A stretch of DNA of 64,000 nucleotides, taken from assembly GCF_964340395.1 (NCBI RefSeq), contig NC_135562.1, positions 9,302,134 through 9,366,133 of the forward strand. The letters run 5' to 3'. This stretch comes from Glandiceps talaboti. Taxonomy: Eukaryota; Hemichordata; Enteropneusta; Spengelidae. The notes under the pieces were generated by a model that was not told where the DNA came from, did not search any database, and saw nothing but the letters and a program-made list of their open reading frames with translations. Positions 11,372-37,654 of the stretch are shown here, one piece after another. The position numbers and the translations under genes are program-made. Positions within the stretch are counted from its first letter, which is position 1. The number at the start of each line of letters is the position of its first letter.

Positions 11372-14003
11372 CTACCTACCCTACCTATTGAACGTACATT
11401 TTTTCAGTTGGGCCCTATTGTTTTTGGAATGTGCTTCAGAAAAAAATCTAAACTTTTACTGTTACTTAGTTCAAGAAAACTCACCCCTCCTCAGTTCAAA
11501 TAAACAAAAAAAAATCAGGGATCATGCAGGGGTTAATACCAGACAGATTATTTGAAAGCGTTTGTCACTTGTTTTTTTAACAATTACACCGTAATTACTC
11601 AAATATGTTCTATTGTCAGGGGAAGGGCGTGGCACTAAACTAGAGAGTGTAGATTTGTGATACAGATGCAATTGAAGCGAAGGGGTAGATAATTGGAAAT
11701 GTTAAGTTTTTGTTGGCATGGTTATTCTGATCCCAAACATTGGTTTGATATTACAAAACATATTAGCTGTGCTGTGTATAATTCATAGGCAAAATAGAAA
11801 CAGTGGTAAAAGATAATTGAAAAACGAAAAGAGAATGCGACGCTCTGTGGTCTCTTAGTTAGTCAATAGTGTTTTGCCCAAGGGATAAGAATCTTCTTGT
11901 GTGTCGTGTAGTTTTTGATGTTCTTATCCGCAAAAATGCTGTTTGTACAGTCTTTCATACAACTAAAACATCGTTACTTTTTTTCTTCGTTCACCATTGT
12001 TTTTAAGACTGACGCTGCGTGTATTTTCACCCTATCACAAAAAAATAATGGGTTCCTTTTGTACGCGAAAGTGATTACGTAATATAGTCGTACACGTAGA
12101 TGAACAACGACCTGGTTTATCACCTCGTCAGTCAGTCTGTCTGTCGTTGACATAACACACAGACGACATCGACACTTAAAGTGAGAAAAATTTTACCGAA
12201 ATATTTCCATGATCTATTTTTTACTTGACACTTTAAAAAATATTTCCGTTCTCTATTAGGGACGTGATGTGATTACTATACACGAGTTCCCCAAGCCCGG
12301 TGAGGGCTAATAAACAATTAGCACAGTTCGTCTTGTATTTCAGGTGCGCCCCTTTATAAAAAGGTGAGCTATTAAATGGACAAATGCCACGTAGGTTGTA
12401 TGTCTCTGAAGCTTGCTTTCCCTGGCACGTAAAAAGCATCCTTGCAAGTTATACACACCACACGGTGTGGAACTGCAAATAAAAAACTATTTTCAAGTTT
12501 CAGGTCAAAATCGAAGAGACCACCAAAATAGCTAGACATAATTTTAACATCGGGCAAAAATATTGAACTTCGATTACGGTAAAGTGTACATTAAAACTGC
12601 ACCAAAGGAAATAAAACTTTAAAAATCTCATTTCGACACCCACGCGGATGGTACATGCACGCAAGTGAATACCTACTTACGTAATGTCAACCAGCCATGT
12701 TTTGTTACTATTCTTTAGCTCTGTTGTTCCCCTTCGTTCAAGTTTTTGTGGCAAGGTTTTCGCATATCGCTCATCGATTAGTCAGTACTCCTACCTTTCC
12801 CCTGAGACATTTGTCAAATTCGTTATTGGTTTTCTTAGTTATGAATAAAATAAAAGTGTATTACCTCGTATAATTGATGTGGTAAACGTGTACCCAGAGG
12901 TGAAGTGGTGTGCCTTCTTTCCTCAGCTGTACCTGGCCGAGAGACAATATTCGTCACGGTGTGCTATTCATTACGTATAGGCGTGGTTCTTTATTTACGC
13001 CACTCTCGGTTTCGCACAGCACACGTCATCTAGTGTATGGGGGCGCTGTGACTCAACCAGCTCGCTGTCGGACATGGACGTCACCATTGAGTGATGTGCT
13101 CAACTTACCACAAAATTGAAGATAAGAATATTAGGAACAGAGAAACATATGTGAACGATGTATGGAAAGGAAAGATCACCAAACTGCCACAAGCAAAACG
13201 AAGAGACATGATAGAATCCTACAGGTGTTCCAGATGGCTTCAGAATCACTTCAATACACTTTATTTCGAAAGTTTTTCATAGGGTCAAATTTTGATTTCT
13301 CAGTCCAGAAAAGACGGTATGACATCAAAATTTTGGCAATGAAATATAGGGTTATTTAGCTGACGTTACTCTAAAGGCAGTACACTATAAATATTGTGCC
13401 AATAGCGTTGTAGCACAACTGGGGTAGTATAAACAATAACAAATGTTACTTTTCAGAGAGTTCGATTGGTAGGACATCTTTCTGTCTTGGTAAGATAAAC
13501 AGTTGTGATATTTCCACACTGTTGTTTTGTTATTGCTATGGATGTGTCCATGGTTGCTATGCACATTTGTGCTTATATCTGTGTTTGACTATACCTCATT
13601 ACTGTTATAAAAATAGCGCCAATGATATTCCTGCTCAACTGTATTTGGATGTTGCTATGGGCATAGTCTTGTTGCTAAGCATATTTGCATATATATTTGA
13701 ATTTATACATTTTGACCAAAAATTAAATATTTTGACCCAAATCACACATCAGTGATGTGATCATTTTGCTTTGAACAATTTCCCAACTGGATGCCATAAG
13801 TAATGTCCCCACCAAATACCAAGGCAGTCGGTCAGGTAGTTTTTCGCACACACACACACACACACACACAGATGGACAGACACTGTACCATGCCTATAGC
13901 ACCACGGAACTTCATTAGTTCAGTTGTGCTAAAAATGTCATTACTCCACAAATACAACACAACAAGGTCTACTTTTATAAGTTTCCATTAAGAAGACATT
14001 TTC

Positions 14004-14009
14004 TTTATT
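14004..14009 (-). terminator. Candidate poly(A) signal of HMBOX1
   Basis: TTTATT on the plus strand is AATAAA on the gene strand, about 236 bp downstream of the HMBOX1 stop codon. No closer hexamer was noticed. Confidence 0.5.
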
Positions 14010-14244
14010 GTAAGCTGATATTAATAATAATTTATGAAATAGAGAAAATGAAAAAAAATCTCCAAATTGATACAAGGAAATGACAGTTCTATAGCCAGCA
14101 AAAGGAAAGTCAAATTTTCAGCCAATGTTAGGATCATATACCCTCCTGGAGTATCTGTCCTAGGATAAATGTAAAGGGTAGACACACTTTCAAGCAAAGA
14201 AAAGGAAAATGTTAAGCCAAAACAAGAGAGGAACAATTATACAA

Positions 14245-17200
14245 TTATACAGTACTGTTTGACATTTTTTGAGTAGAGATTGACATTTCACTACAGTCTT
14301 TTAATTGGCCAGTAGAATCATTACTGAGCTCATCTCCATGTTGATTGACAAGTGCCAGAATTGAGTGATTGACAGCTGCCATTTCAACAGCCAATTGCAT
14401 TGGATCTTGGCCAGGACTTGGATTGCTTCTTGTTTCAGCTACTATGGTACAGTCACTGGGACTCACACACTCTGCTTTCACTAGCCCACCCGCACTGCCA
14501 GGACTGGTCAATCTTGTGTTACCATTGACATTAGATGCTGCTTCTAATTCAGCTGTGAACCAAGAACAAGAGTATGGATTATTTACATGACTCATGACAT
14601 AAGATATGTTATGTCGCCCCGCTGTCCCAGGGATTGACTAATGTGCGAGGGCGCCCAATCATGGCGTACCTTACAGACGAGTGAATAATGTATGTGAATA
14701 AAATTAGCAGGGTGAGTTACAGAATTATAACATCATTTTTCTATGCATGTATTTGACATCAAATATTCCAAAATCGTTCATGTCTGACCATAGTCCTCGG
14801 TATAACATTTACAGTGAAATGGGCCATCTAAGGTCAAACATGTCCATCATTTGACCCTTTATGACCTTGACAATAACGGGTCAAACTCATCCATACCTGG
14901 GGTTCTGGGTTCTCAATTCCTAGCAAGGGTTTGAACCATCCTATAAGTTATGTTTCCTCCTGCATTGACACTGAACCAACATGCTTTTCTCACTGAACTT
15001 ATTCCAAAATAATACTCACTAACTACGAAAAGGGGTTTGAATTCCCACCCTGAAGACCCCTTTAAAACAACATCAAGCCCAAGTAAAGATTTTTATTGGC
15101 ACTCTACGGTGTTTTTGTTAAGGGTAGTTAGTGGTTACCACAGTTCCCCTGTCATTTTACCAGGGTTCTCCACCAAAATTACGATACAGTGTATCGAAAA
15201 CTATACTAGTTTTGCCACATTTCCCTTTCTGTTATCTGGGGTCCCAAACCTTACCAAAAACACCGTTCTAGTTTGTAAACAAAAAAAAATATACAAAACT
15301 GAATTTCTCAGTTTACCTATGTGTTTCCTTCTTCTCTGGTCTTTCCTTTTATTACAGAACCAATTGTAAACCTTGGATGGTGTGACTAGTTTATCTGGTG
15401 GCAGTTCATATCCTGTAAATGGATAAGAATTTCACAAGTCTTAACACATAGATTGATAGCTTAATGTTGTACAAAACACAGCTAACTTCACATCATATAA
15501 GTCAATATCAGTATATTGACCATGTTAACAGCAAAGTTTTAGCGTGTTTATCAAACTAAAGAAAATAAAACTGTGAAAAAATTGCATAGGTATGAAATTA
15601 TTCTATGTGATGTCATACTACACATTTAGAAAGTCACAGGTTGACATGACAGCCTGCCATGCAGCATGCTTACTACTAGTACAACCCTGCCAAGATCGAT
15701 CTGTTGTAACCCCATGAATCAGGCCTGTCACATGATTGACCAGTCATGCCCAATGCAGACAAGAGGTTAAGTCTGCACCAGCCAACATGGGTCATCTCTC
15801 CTACAGGCCTGACAGGACAGGGCAGCTGCTGCCCTCACAACTCATGCCTGGTATAGGCCTGGCAAGATGGGACAGCTGCAGCTTCCATAGGTTTTGTCTG
15901 GTGCAGGTCTGATAAGACAGGCCTGTTGCAGCTCCCAAAGGTCATATCTGGTGCAGGCCTGACAAGACAGGGCTGATTCAGCTCCCACAGGTCATATCTG
16001 GTATACGCTGATAAGACAGGGCTGCTGCAGCTCCCCATGTCTGGTGCAGACCTGAGTGACAAGACAGGCCTACTGCAGCTCCCAAAGGTCATATCCGGTG
16101 CAGGCCTGACAAGACGGGGCTGATTCAGCTCCCATAGGTCATGTCTGGTGCAGGCCTGACAAGACAGGGCTGCTGCAGCTCCCACATGTCATGTCTGGTG
16201 CAGGCCTGACAAACCCTGACTGTTGCAGCCCAGTTGTAAACCCTAAATATTTTAGTGAAGATAGCAAAACACACATGACAGATAGTGGCAGACTGATTTA
16301 TATGAAGACATACTAAATCTTGGATAACTACATTTGTAAATTACAAGCATCAAGAGAATGAACATAATGACTGATTATGACTGTACACTACCTGGTATTT
16401 GAATGACTGAGTTGCAAGCATCTGCTATCACTTCTCTCTCATAGTCATCAGGGTACTGGTTTTGTTGGAAGTACTTTTCCAATATAGGAATACATGCATC
16501 CTTCCACACAAATCTCTCTCGTTTCTTTGCAGCTGGGTTGCCCTTATCATTTTTTTCACTCATAGATGTATTGTCAAAACTTTCCTCCAGTGATGATATT
16601 TGAGGGGTTGATCCATGGAACCAGGTCATACCTACAAAAACAGTAACTCTATTAAAATACACTCATCTGTAAAATATATATATGAAATAAACCAAAATGA
16701 TTTGCAATTGAACCATGATTTTGAGAAAGAAATGTTACCTGGATTTGACCGAACAGGCAACTTTTTCTCTTGTATATACCAGTGATAGAGTAACCTCTGT
16801 GTATGTGACTTCATCTCTACACCCTGTACTAAGAACAAAGAGATGTAACTCTGGCTAATTCCAGTCTTTTGGGAGACATAACTTTGAGATAATTTTCTTT
16901 CTGCCATGAATTCCTTGATTTCTTCTTTTACTGCCAGTGTACCTTTCCTGTTGAAAAGAAAAGAAAAATATTACAACGAACAGGTTTTCACAAACATTTA
17001 TATTCTCTTCAAAATGTAAATGCAAGTAAACATAAAACATTTTTTGTTGTGAAAGAATGAAAGTATGTCATTACCAATTATTGTAAATCTCTGTTCTAGG
17101 TATTACAGTGGAAAACATGCTATTGGCAAACTAAGACAGACATAAACATATTTTGTTGCATGGAATTGATTACACAAGTGAGTGATAGCATGCAGTGTCT

Positions 17201-18430
17201 TCAACTTGGTTATGTGGATATAATCACCTGTAATCAAGATAGTGTCTACTTTGAACGGGGTTGAATTTGCTGCCATGTGATGTGACAAAATTTGCTAAAT
17301 GTAGAAGAAATGCTGTCCTACTGTGACCTGTCAGTTCAGTTCAGTTTATTTAGCAGGACTAGTAACTGACTCTATGTTCCTTCATGTATTTTACTACACA
17401 TTTACCAAACTGACTTCTTTTACGAGAGTATCTATAAAGTTTTCAGAAAGTAGAGATTAATGTAGTTTTGTAAACTTAATCTACACAAAATTCTCTAATA
17501 ATAAAATTAATCCAAGAAAGGCTTAAAGGGGTACAAGCTGAGTTTATACGCTTTGGGTAAAAGTATGTAAATTAATTTTGCTGCATTCAAAAGGTACTCA
17601 TAGTATTCTATGTACTGAAATGTACATAATTGCCACTTGCAACTGACTGAACGCAAACCTGGTATCAAAATATCACTTATACATGAGCAAATGATGCAAC
17701 TGTTTACACATATGAAAAAATGTAGCAAAAATTCCTACTATGCAATCAACTGTTCTAACAATGCCAGATGACAGTTGTAATGTTATAGAAGGTACAAAAT
17801 GTATGTAATGACATTAACAGTGTACTAGGAGAGTTAAACTGAGATGTTATGTAAGTACATTTGTATTTTCACTCGAGTAAAAAAACATATAAACTCAGTT
17901 TGTGCCCCCTTTAATTCATTGACAAATTTTTGAACATTTTCAACACACCTTATCAACTCGGTTACTTCTTCATCTTTTGGTGTAGGTATTTGATTTTGGT
18001 TGCTGACATTACCACTATTTGTATTTTGCCATGAACTGCCATTTCCAATATCCTCACCTCTACTAGGTACTGTGTCTTGGAAAGAACTGCTATAAGTACA
18101 TGAATTAGGTGTCACTTGTGAACTAGCATAGCTAACCTGTCCATGGGGGTTATTATGTGCGGCAGTGCTAACAACAGTTGCTGTATTAGTATTAGTAATG
18201 TTGCCATGGTTTTCAGAGGTGTTGCTATAGTTACTATTGTTTCTATTTTCATACTGTCTGTTGATACGGTTGTTATGACTACTTGGTCTCATAAATGATT
18301 GCCTAGTTTCAAATTCAGTGTCCAACATTTCCATGGTATCCATAGCACACAGGATTTCATCTTTACTAATTCCACTTTGACGCAGTCTTTTCAGTAGATA
18401 TATCTGTTCAATTGTATATCGTGGCTCCAT
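14245..18430 (-). CDS. HMBOX1: HMBOX1/HOT1 homologue, HNF1-type homeobox protein
   Basis: Five coding exons join in frame to 444 aa: 18430-17949, 16947-16739, 16631-16392, 15412-15317 and 14552-14245. All introns are GT-AG and the total is 1335 nt. The N terminus (EPRYTIEQIYLLKRLRQSG) matches the conserved HMBOX1 start, PRFTIEQ-type. Residues about 166-222 form the POU/HNF-like helical domain (ISQSYIS). The atypical homeodomain spans about 268-342 and ends in YNWFCNKRK, with recognition-helix W328, N331 and R333. It is split by a phase-1 intron after the long loop, as expected for HNF1-type homeodomains. The C terminus has the family block QLAVEMAAVNHSILAL. In vertebrates HMBOX1 binds double-stranded telomeric repeats and regulates transcription; the same nuclear role is inferred. 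Residues 50-150 are Asn/Ser-rich low complexity. A splice acceptor at 18482-18483 implies an additional 5' noncoding exon. Confidence 0.94.
15790..16215. repeat. Minisatellite of about 50 bp units in HMBOX1 intron 3
   Basis: About eight imperfect direct copies of a unit containing GGTCATGTCTGGTGCAGGCC, TGACAAGACAGGGCTG and CTGCAGCTCCC. It creates a 117-codon open frame on the minus strand that has no other support. Confidence 0.85.
17527..17910. mobile_element. TTAA-flanked MITE in HMBOX1 intron 1
   Basis: Terminal inverted repeats read AGGGGTACAAGCTGAGTTTA at the left and the complement of AGGGGGCACAAACTGAGTTT at the right. TTAA lies immediately outside both ends (17523-17526 and 17911-17914). 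The right end is only about 37 bp inside the intron from the exon 1 donor. A second copy sits in PPIE intron 9. A TTAA target is typical of piggyBac-type insertion; this is an inference from the ends only. Confidence 0.7.
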
Positions 18431-18481
18431 ATCTGTGTCTTCACCAGAGACGAGTCAAGTTGATGAAACCAAAAGACAATT
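18431..18481 (-). other. 5' UTR part of HMBOX1 exon with upstream splice acceptor
   Basis: On the gene strand a long CT tract ending TCTCTTCAG precedes this 51-nt segment, which leads to the ATG at 18430-18428. So the first coding exon is not the first exon of the transcript. Confidence 0.55.
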
Positions 18482-20697
18482 CTGAAGAGAGAGAGAGATA
18501 GAAAGTATAATGTTACACCTCATCATTCTTACAATTGCTGTCATTGGTCAGAATTGAATCACATGACCTTCTTTACATTTAGACTATTGCTTGCACTGTA
18601 GTATTGTCCATGTACACATTGACTACTGACAAAACTATTTCCAAAGGAATGAATTTCAACCACTGCATATCAGAACAAAGTTCTCAGGTGCTGTGTGTAC
18701 GTGATGTCAATGCAGCTGCTACAGGTACATGTAGAGACTTGAGCAGAATTCATGCAGAAGTTGAAGTACAAATGAGTAGCAGTAATTGACTTACAAATTA
18801 CTGTAAACTTAGTGGTCTGAGCTGCAAATAATGTCATGTTTACACTCAACATATTGAAATTTGGAAATAAATCATGATGAAATGGAACCTTTCCATCAAT
18901 GATGCTTGATGCACTTTTTGGGTGACATTGTACACTGGATGAGAGTCATAATGAATGGTCAGTATTATAAAAGTATAACATAATTTATGCACTCTGGCAA
19001 TATCCCAACTTTTGGCCCTCATGCTAGACTGTAAGATAAGTCAAGTTACTCCGCTTTCACGGCCAGGTTGACTAATGTGTGAGCACAGCACACCTTACAT
19101 ATTACTTCCGGGTAGCATTCTTTAACCAATATTTGATGGTGTCCTTGCCTCAAGCTTGGATATGACCAATTCTTTTGTAAAGCGTGGTTTGGGCTGGCAT
19201 TACCTGGCAATGACATTGCCCTTGCTGTCATTCATAGACTCTGGGTTGATAGTTTAAGAAAATCTAAACTCACCTCAAGTGCAACCAATGACATTGCTTA
19301 CGAGATGTCAATGAAATTTGGAATTTATTGTCCAAACATTTTTTTCGTTTATCAATAACATTAACATAAATTATTGTTTCTTTGCTATAATTTATGTATA
19401 TATTCAAAACCTTGGTTAAAGGACCATTGTAAAAAAAACCTTAATGGACCAGTCCAAATGTTAAAACTGGCCACAGCCCTGGCCATACACGGCCTCACTA
19501 AAAATGCCCCATAGAACAGTACTGAATATGTGAAAAAAAAATATTTCACCAAAACGTTTTATGCATTTGACTGCATGTTGTGGTGGTATTGCCGAGTACA
19601 TACGACATATTTGCATAACCATTTAAATTGCAACTAAAAAGTATCAAGTTTGAAGATTGAAAATGAAAATAGAGTAGAACAAAGAAGAAAATGCTCTCCA
19701 TACTGTGAACGCATGTTACGTTATCTTTACGTTTGAGCCAATGTATTGAAAGTACAATGACTGATCGAACGCAGACAGGGCAATTTATTAGTGTATTTCT
19801 TATACACTGTACACTGCGATAATCAATAACACTGCCTTGGTTATATTTGGTATTGGCCAAGTTAAATAAATCTGAAAAAATTATACGCAAATTTCGACAC
19901 GGTTCGCGATAATGTGATGACTTCAGCACTCTGATAGAAATGCTACTACTATTAGTATTGCCGAGGGCTACAATAGAAAATCTGTACGTAACCTGTCTAT
20001 ATTTGCTATTACCAGGTAATACTGCCATCCCTCACGAGAATAGCTTCAACAAACACTAATCGATAATAGGATGCTCGGATGTATAGTTTGAAATTATCGA
20101 TAGTTTCGACACAATTAAAAATACAAACCTGTTACGTTGGGTTATCAAAGCTAACCTTAACCAAAATGGCGACTGTTGTTGGTTAATAATTGGTTATGGT
20201 AAACACTGATTAATATTCATGATATTGTTGGTTTTCCCTGGTGAGTGCTAGCAACTTTTACCACTGCCTTTATGGGTGTATTTGATGTCTGAACGACAAG
20301 TAACTTGTCAGGAAATTGCATTTTACAATGGAATAAACATGCAGTAATTTTTTTACGATGGCGAAAGGGGATATTTTCTGTTTGCAAAGAGATGCAGACA
20401 TTGTAAACACGAGATAACTAGAGCACACTGAAACAAACTACATGTACTAAGTTATAACTACTTATTTTGAGTACATGTATTCGCGTACAACTCAGTATTA
20501 TTAAATTTTGAGTACCTCCAAACAGATAAAATAAAATGAGAAAGGGGTAGACAAACAGAAAGTAGATTCGGAAAATAGAGAAATGTCTGTTAATATTCGA
20601 ATATGACAAGTTCTAGCTGATTGAAGCCGGGTAAGGCTTTATCGAAAGTACGGATCGCAAATGACGTGCTATTTTTGTGTTCTGCTAGCTAGCTGCC
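18482..20697. promoter_or_regulatory. Divergent HMBOX1-UCKL1 intergenic region
   Basis: The two start codons point away from each other across about 2.3 kb. The region presumably holds the HMBOX1 5' noncoding exon and promoters for both genes. CCAAAATGGCGACTG at about 20159-20173 resembles a YY1-type core-promoter site (ATGGCG). A diverged copy of a dispersed repeat (GGTTGACTAATGTGTGAG) lies at about 19066. An open frame at 19546-20028 (-) has no recognisable features. Confidence 0.45.
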
Positions 20698-34229
<13,532 letters not shown>

Positions 34230-34256
34230 ATGAACAGCTGTGGGTATAATATTTGT

Positions 34257-34262
34257 AATAAA
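34257..34262 (+). terminator. Candidate poly(A) signal of UCKL1
   Basis: AATAAA lies 28 nt after the TAA stop codon. Another hexamer at about 37108-37113 could define a much longer 3' UTR. Confidence 0.5.
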
Positions 34263-34516
34263 GATATTAGCAGAGACGTGTCAATATCAAGATATGACCA
34301 CATGGTTAGAGTACACAGTGTATGTGGCCAAGACTGTCATGTGTGTATTATGTACAAGAATAGCTTTGTTTTTTACAAGTTTGGCAAAGGGGTACAGTCT
34401 GTAACTTGAAACAAACAAAGGAAGCAAAAAAAATCATAACTTTGTTTTCTCAAACCTGTGTTTATAGCACCATTGAACTCAGGTGCAGCTGTGCTATATA
34501 GGCATGGCAACGTGTC

Positions 34517-34727
<211 letters not shown>

Positions 34728-36190
34728 GTTAGGAAATGGTTCAAATGAAAACCATTGCAACCACCACAGGTGTGTGATTTGGGTCAAAAATGAGATATTT
34801 TAATTGGTTAAAAAATCATTTTGAATCATGTAACTTTTATAATCAGAATCAATATGCAATGTTTTAATTCAAAATTATTTTGTATGTTCTCTACATCATA
34901 CAGTAAATGTCTTCATCTACCTCACATAATCTGCTTTATTTTCAGTTTTAAAATATAGCACAAGAACAGTTTATTTGGTATATAGAGCCAAGAATATTCT
35001 TTTCTCTATCCTGAAAGACCTAGTTTGGAATAGGGTTAGACAAGAGACTGATGAGTCTCTCTGATCTATAAAAATAGTCATCTATGAGAACTATAGAAAA
35101 GGTTGATTCAAGTCAAGATAATCCTAAGTAATCCTTATGGTCCTCTGATGAGATTACCTGGGATTGAGAACATGGGATTGGATTATAGGCCTTTAAAGCT
35201 AATCTTGCCATGGCCACTATCTTGTATATGCATGGACTTAACCTGGAGAGGGATATACAAGGTATAATGGCTGGAAATAATCAAATGATGACATATTGAA
35301 ATGTGATATTTTCATTATCACATATATATGATAGTTTGGTCCAGATAAAAAGAATAATCCTATGTATTCCTTACAGGCTCACTCATGAGTGTGGGAACCT
35401 AGGATTGAATCATAGACCTTTAAATAAAGTCTGTTAGCTGGAAATATTAAAATAATGAATTTTGAAATGTGATATTTTCATTTATTACTTATATGCATTG
35501 AAATATTTTGATGAAGAATTATGGGAAGAAAATTATGGCATTTGAATTGAAATCATTTCATATTGATGCAGACATGGTATATTTATTCTCCTTCTGAGTA
35601 AAATCTGAAATGAAGCAAGGCATTTATGTTTTTCTACTTATAACTTTGGGCATTTCACATGTAGAAACAAAGAAGACATGTTATTTAGAAGGGCTGACTC
35701 TTTGTCTCGGCACATGAGATTTGGAATGAGATTCATAAATGGTCAGTTATTCAGTCAATTCATTTTGTTTCTGTCAGTAAGTTGTTTTAATTGCTAAAAA
35801 GGTACATTCTTGAAATGTAAAGATCTAGTTTAACATTATTCTGCCAGAAAACACATTTTATAGTAACATTTTGAGTCTGATGTGTTACAACAATGTTTTT
35901 ACTGATATCAAATCCAAAATGGCTGAAATGCTATTTACTGCTAAGAGAAGCACTCGGGTGTGAAAGTTTGGTAAAATTATTTATGTCAATCACTGATTGA
36001 AATTAAGAAGTGTTTAAATGTATTTTGTAGTCTAATTTTTTATGAGGTATATAGATAGTGTGAAATACGGTAATCAAATTAACAAGTTTTGCTAGCAAAC
36101 AGTACATTTTAATGTTTCTAGTGTGTGATAAATGTACATCTTTGGTAGTGCAGGTGGACCAGGCATTCCCTTATACCTTTTACAGCTGAA

Positions 36191-36229
36191 CCCACCACCA
36201 CCACCACCACCACCACCACCACCACCACA
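36191..36229. repeat. (CCA)n microsatellite
   Basis: About 13 CCA trinucleotides. Confidence 0.95.
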
Positions 36230-36275
36230 TAAACCAAAGACATAATCTAACCCCCATTCACCTGGGAAGGAAATG

Positions 36276-36368
36276 TGGGTAATAATTGTAAAGCACTTTG
36301 AGCACCCAGACTGGGTGGGAAAGCGCTATATAAAAACAACATTACTATTATTAGTAGTATTATTATTG
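36276..36368 (+). mobile_element. L2/CR1-like retroelement 3' tail (or SINE tail)
   Basis: GTAAAGCACTTTGAGCACCC followed by GGAAAGCGCTATATAAAAAC and an ATT-rich microsatellite. This matches the conserved 3' tail of L2/CR1-clade LINEs and the SINEs that borrow it. Only the tail is recognisable. Confidence 0.65.
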
Positions 36369-37258
36369 TAAAGGAACTCTACTGCCTAGTGTAAACCACT
36401 GTTCCAGTATCCAAGTTTTCAGACCAAGTCTTTCTGTGGCATTAGTATGTAACCAATGTGTTTTAGTTTTTTGTATGAATTTTCCTGGGAGTACCAAGAC
36501 AGCTGGGCATTATGGGATGGGATCTGTAATTGTGTTGTCAAGGTAATGGAGGAGCGTGGGGGTGGGTGGATATGGAGGAGAAGAGAAGATTGGAAGCAGA
36601 AGTATGGTTATATTTCCTTAGTCATGTAATGCTAAACTGTTTAGAGGCATTTAAGAAGACACTTTTTTTTGTGAATTTAGTTTGTCTTTTGTCGTTACAA
36701 TCCATACTTTGATATGTTTATATATACGAGGTACCTGTATATGTATACAATTACATACAGATGTAGATGATATTATGCGGTTATTTTTGAGTCATAACTT
36801 CACCGGGCATTTTTGTTGGTGGACATCTTGATAGATTTGATCTTATCATATATTTTAGATTACCAGTATTCTGGTTAGTATTACTTATGCTATGTACCAG
36901 GGTATTTTAGTTTTACTGACAAGTCACTCAATGATAATATATAGCTTGCAGTCATATATATGTATATTTGTAACACTGCCCCTTTTACTTCTATAGATGT
37001 AACTTATACCTCAAGTAAATCACAGTTTAAATCTATATCCATCGTAACTTTAGACACTGTTGTATAAAGTATGTAAAGGAGAGAGTAAAATAAAAATAAA
37101 TAATAGAAAATAAAGTATACATTCATGTGTATTTATTTGACTGACTAAGAACAGCACCCAGTTTGTTATTTTTCATACTGTGGTCCACATCAATTGTTTT
37201 TAGTTTGTTGTGTGTTCTCATGAACATATACAGTGTGTACTACTGTAGTCTTCAAATC

Positions 37259-37400
37259 ATGTGTGTGTGTGTGTGTGTGTGTGAGTGTGTGTGTGTATGC
37301 GTGTGTGTGTTTGTTTGTGTGAGTGAGTGAGTTAGAGAGAGAGGAGGAGGAGGGAGAGGGACAGAGAGAGAGAGAGGGAGAGACAGACAGAGACAGGTGA
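37259..37400. repeat. (GT)n and (GA)-rich simple repeat
   Basis: Interrupted GT dinucleotides (37260-37320) run into GAGA/GGAG purine-rich sequence and CAGA units to about 37397. Confidence 0.9.
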
Positions 37401-37654
37401 TTGAGATGAATTTGTAAAGGTAACTTAGGGGTGAGATATGGTACACATATATATATTCTTTGTTCATTCAAATAATACACACATGAATCACTGATGCTGA
37501 AATTATGACTTACAAATAATCCTCATACATAGATTTTTGGCAGTAGTATGGAAATTCCACATGCGATCAGCCTTCCCACCGGCTAATAATAAAAACAAAA
37601 GTATCGGTGTAATGAAACAGCGCCCTCGGTGCGAGGTCAAAGGTTAATACGAAG

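Noticed and set aside
12910-13359. Short plus-strand frames upstream of the HMBOX1 3' end
   Set aside because: No domain landmarks, no convincing splice sites and no match to a known family.
15835-16185. 117-codon minus-strand frame in HMBOX1 intron 3
   Set aside because: It follows the about 50-bp minisatellite; the flanking exons splice in frame without it.
19546-20028. 160-codon minus-strand frame upstream of HMBOX1
   Set aside because: No recognisable domain, and it sits in the divergent promoter region; probably chance, though a 5' UTR exon may overlap.
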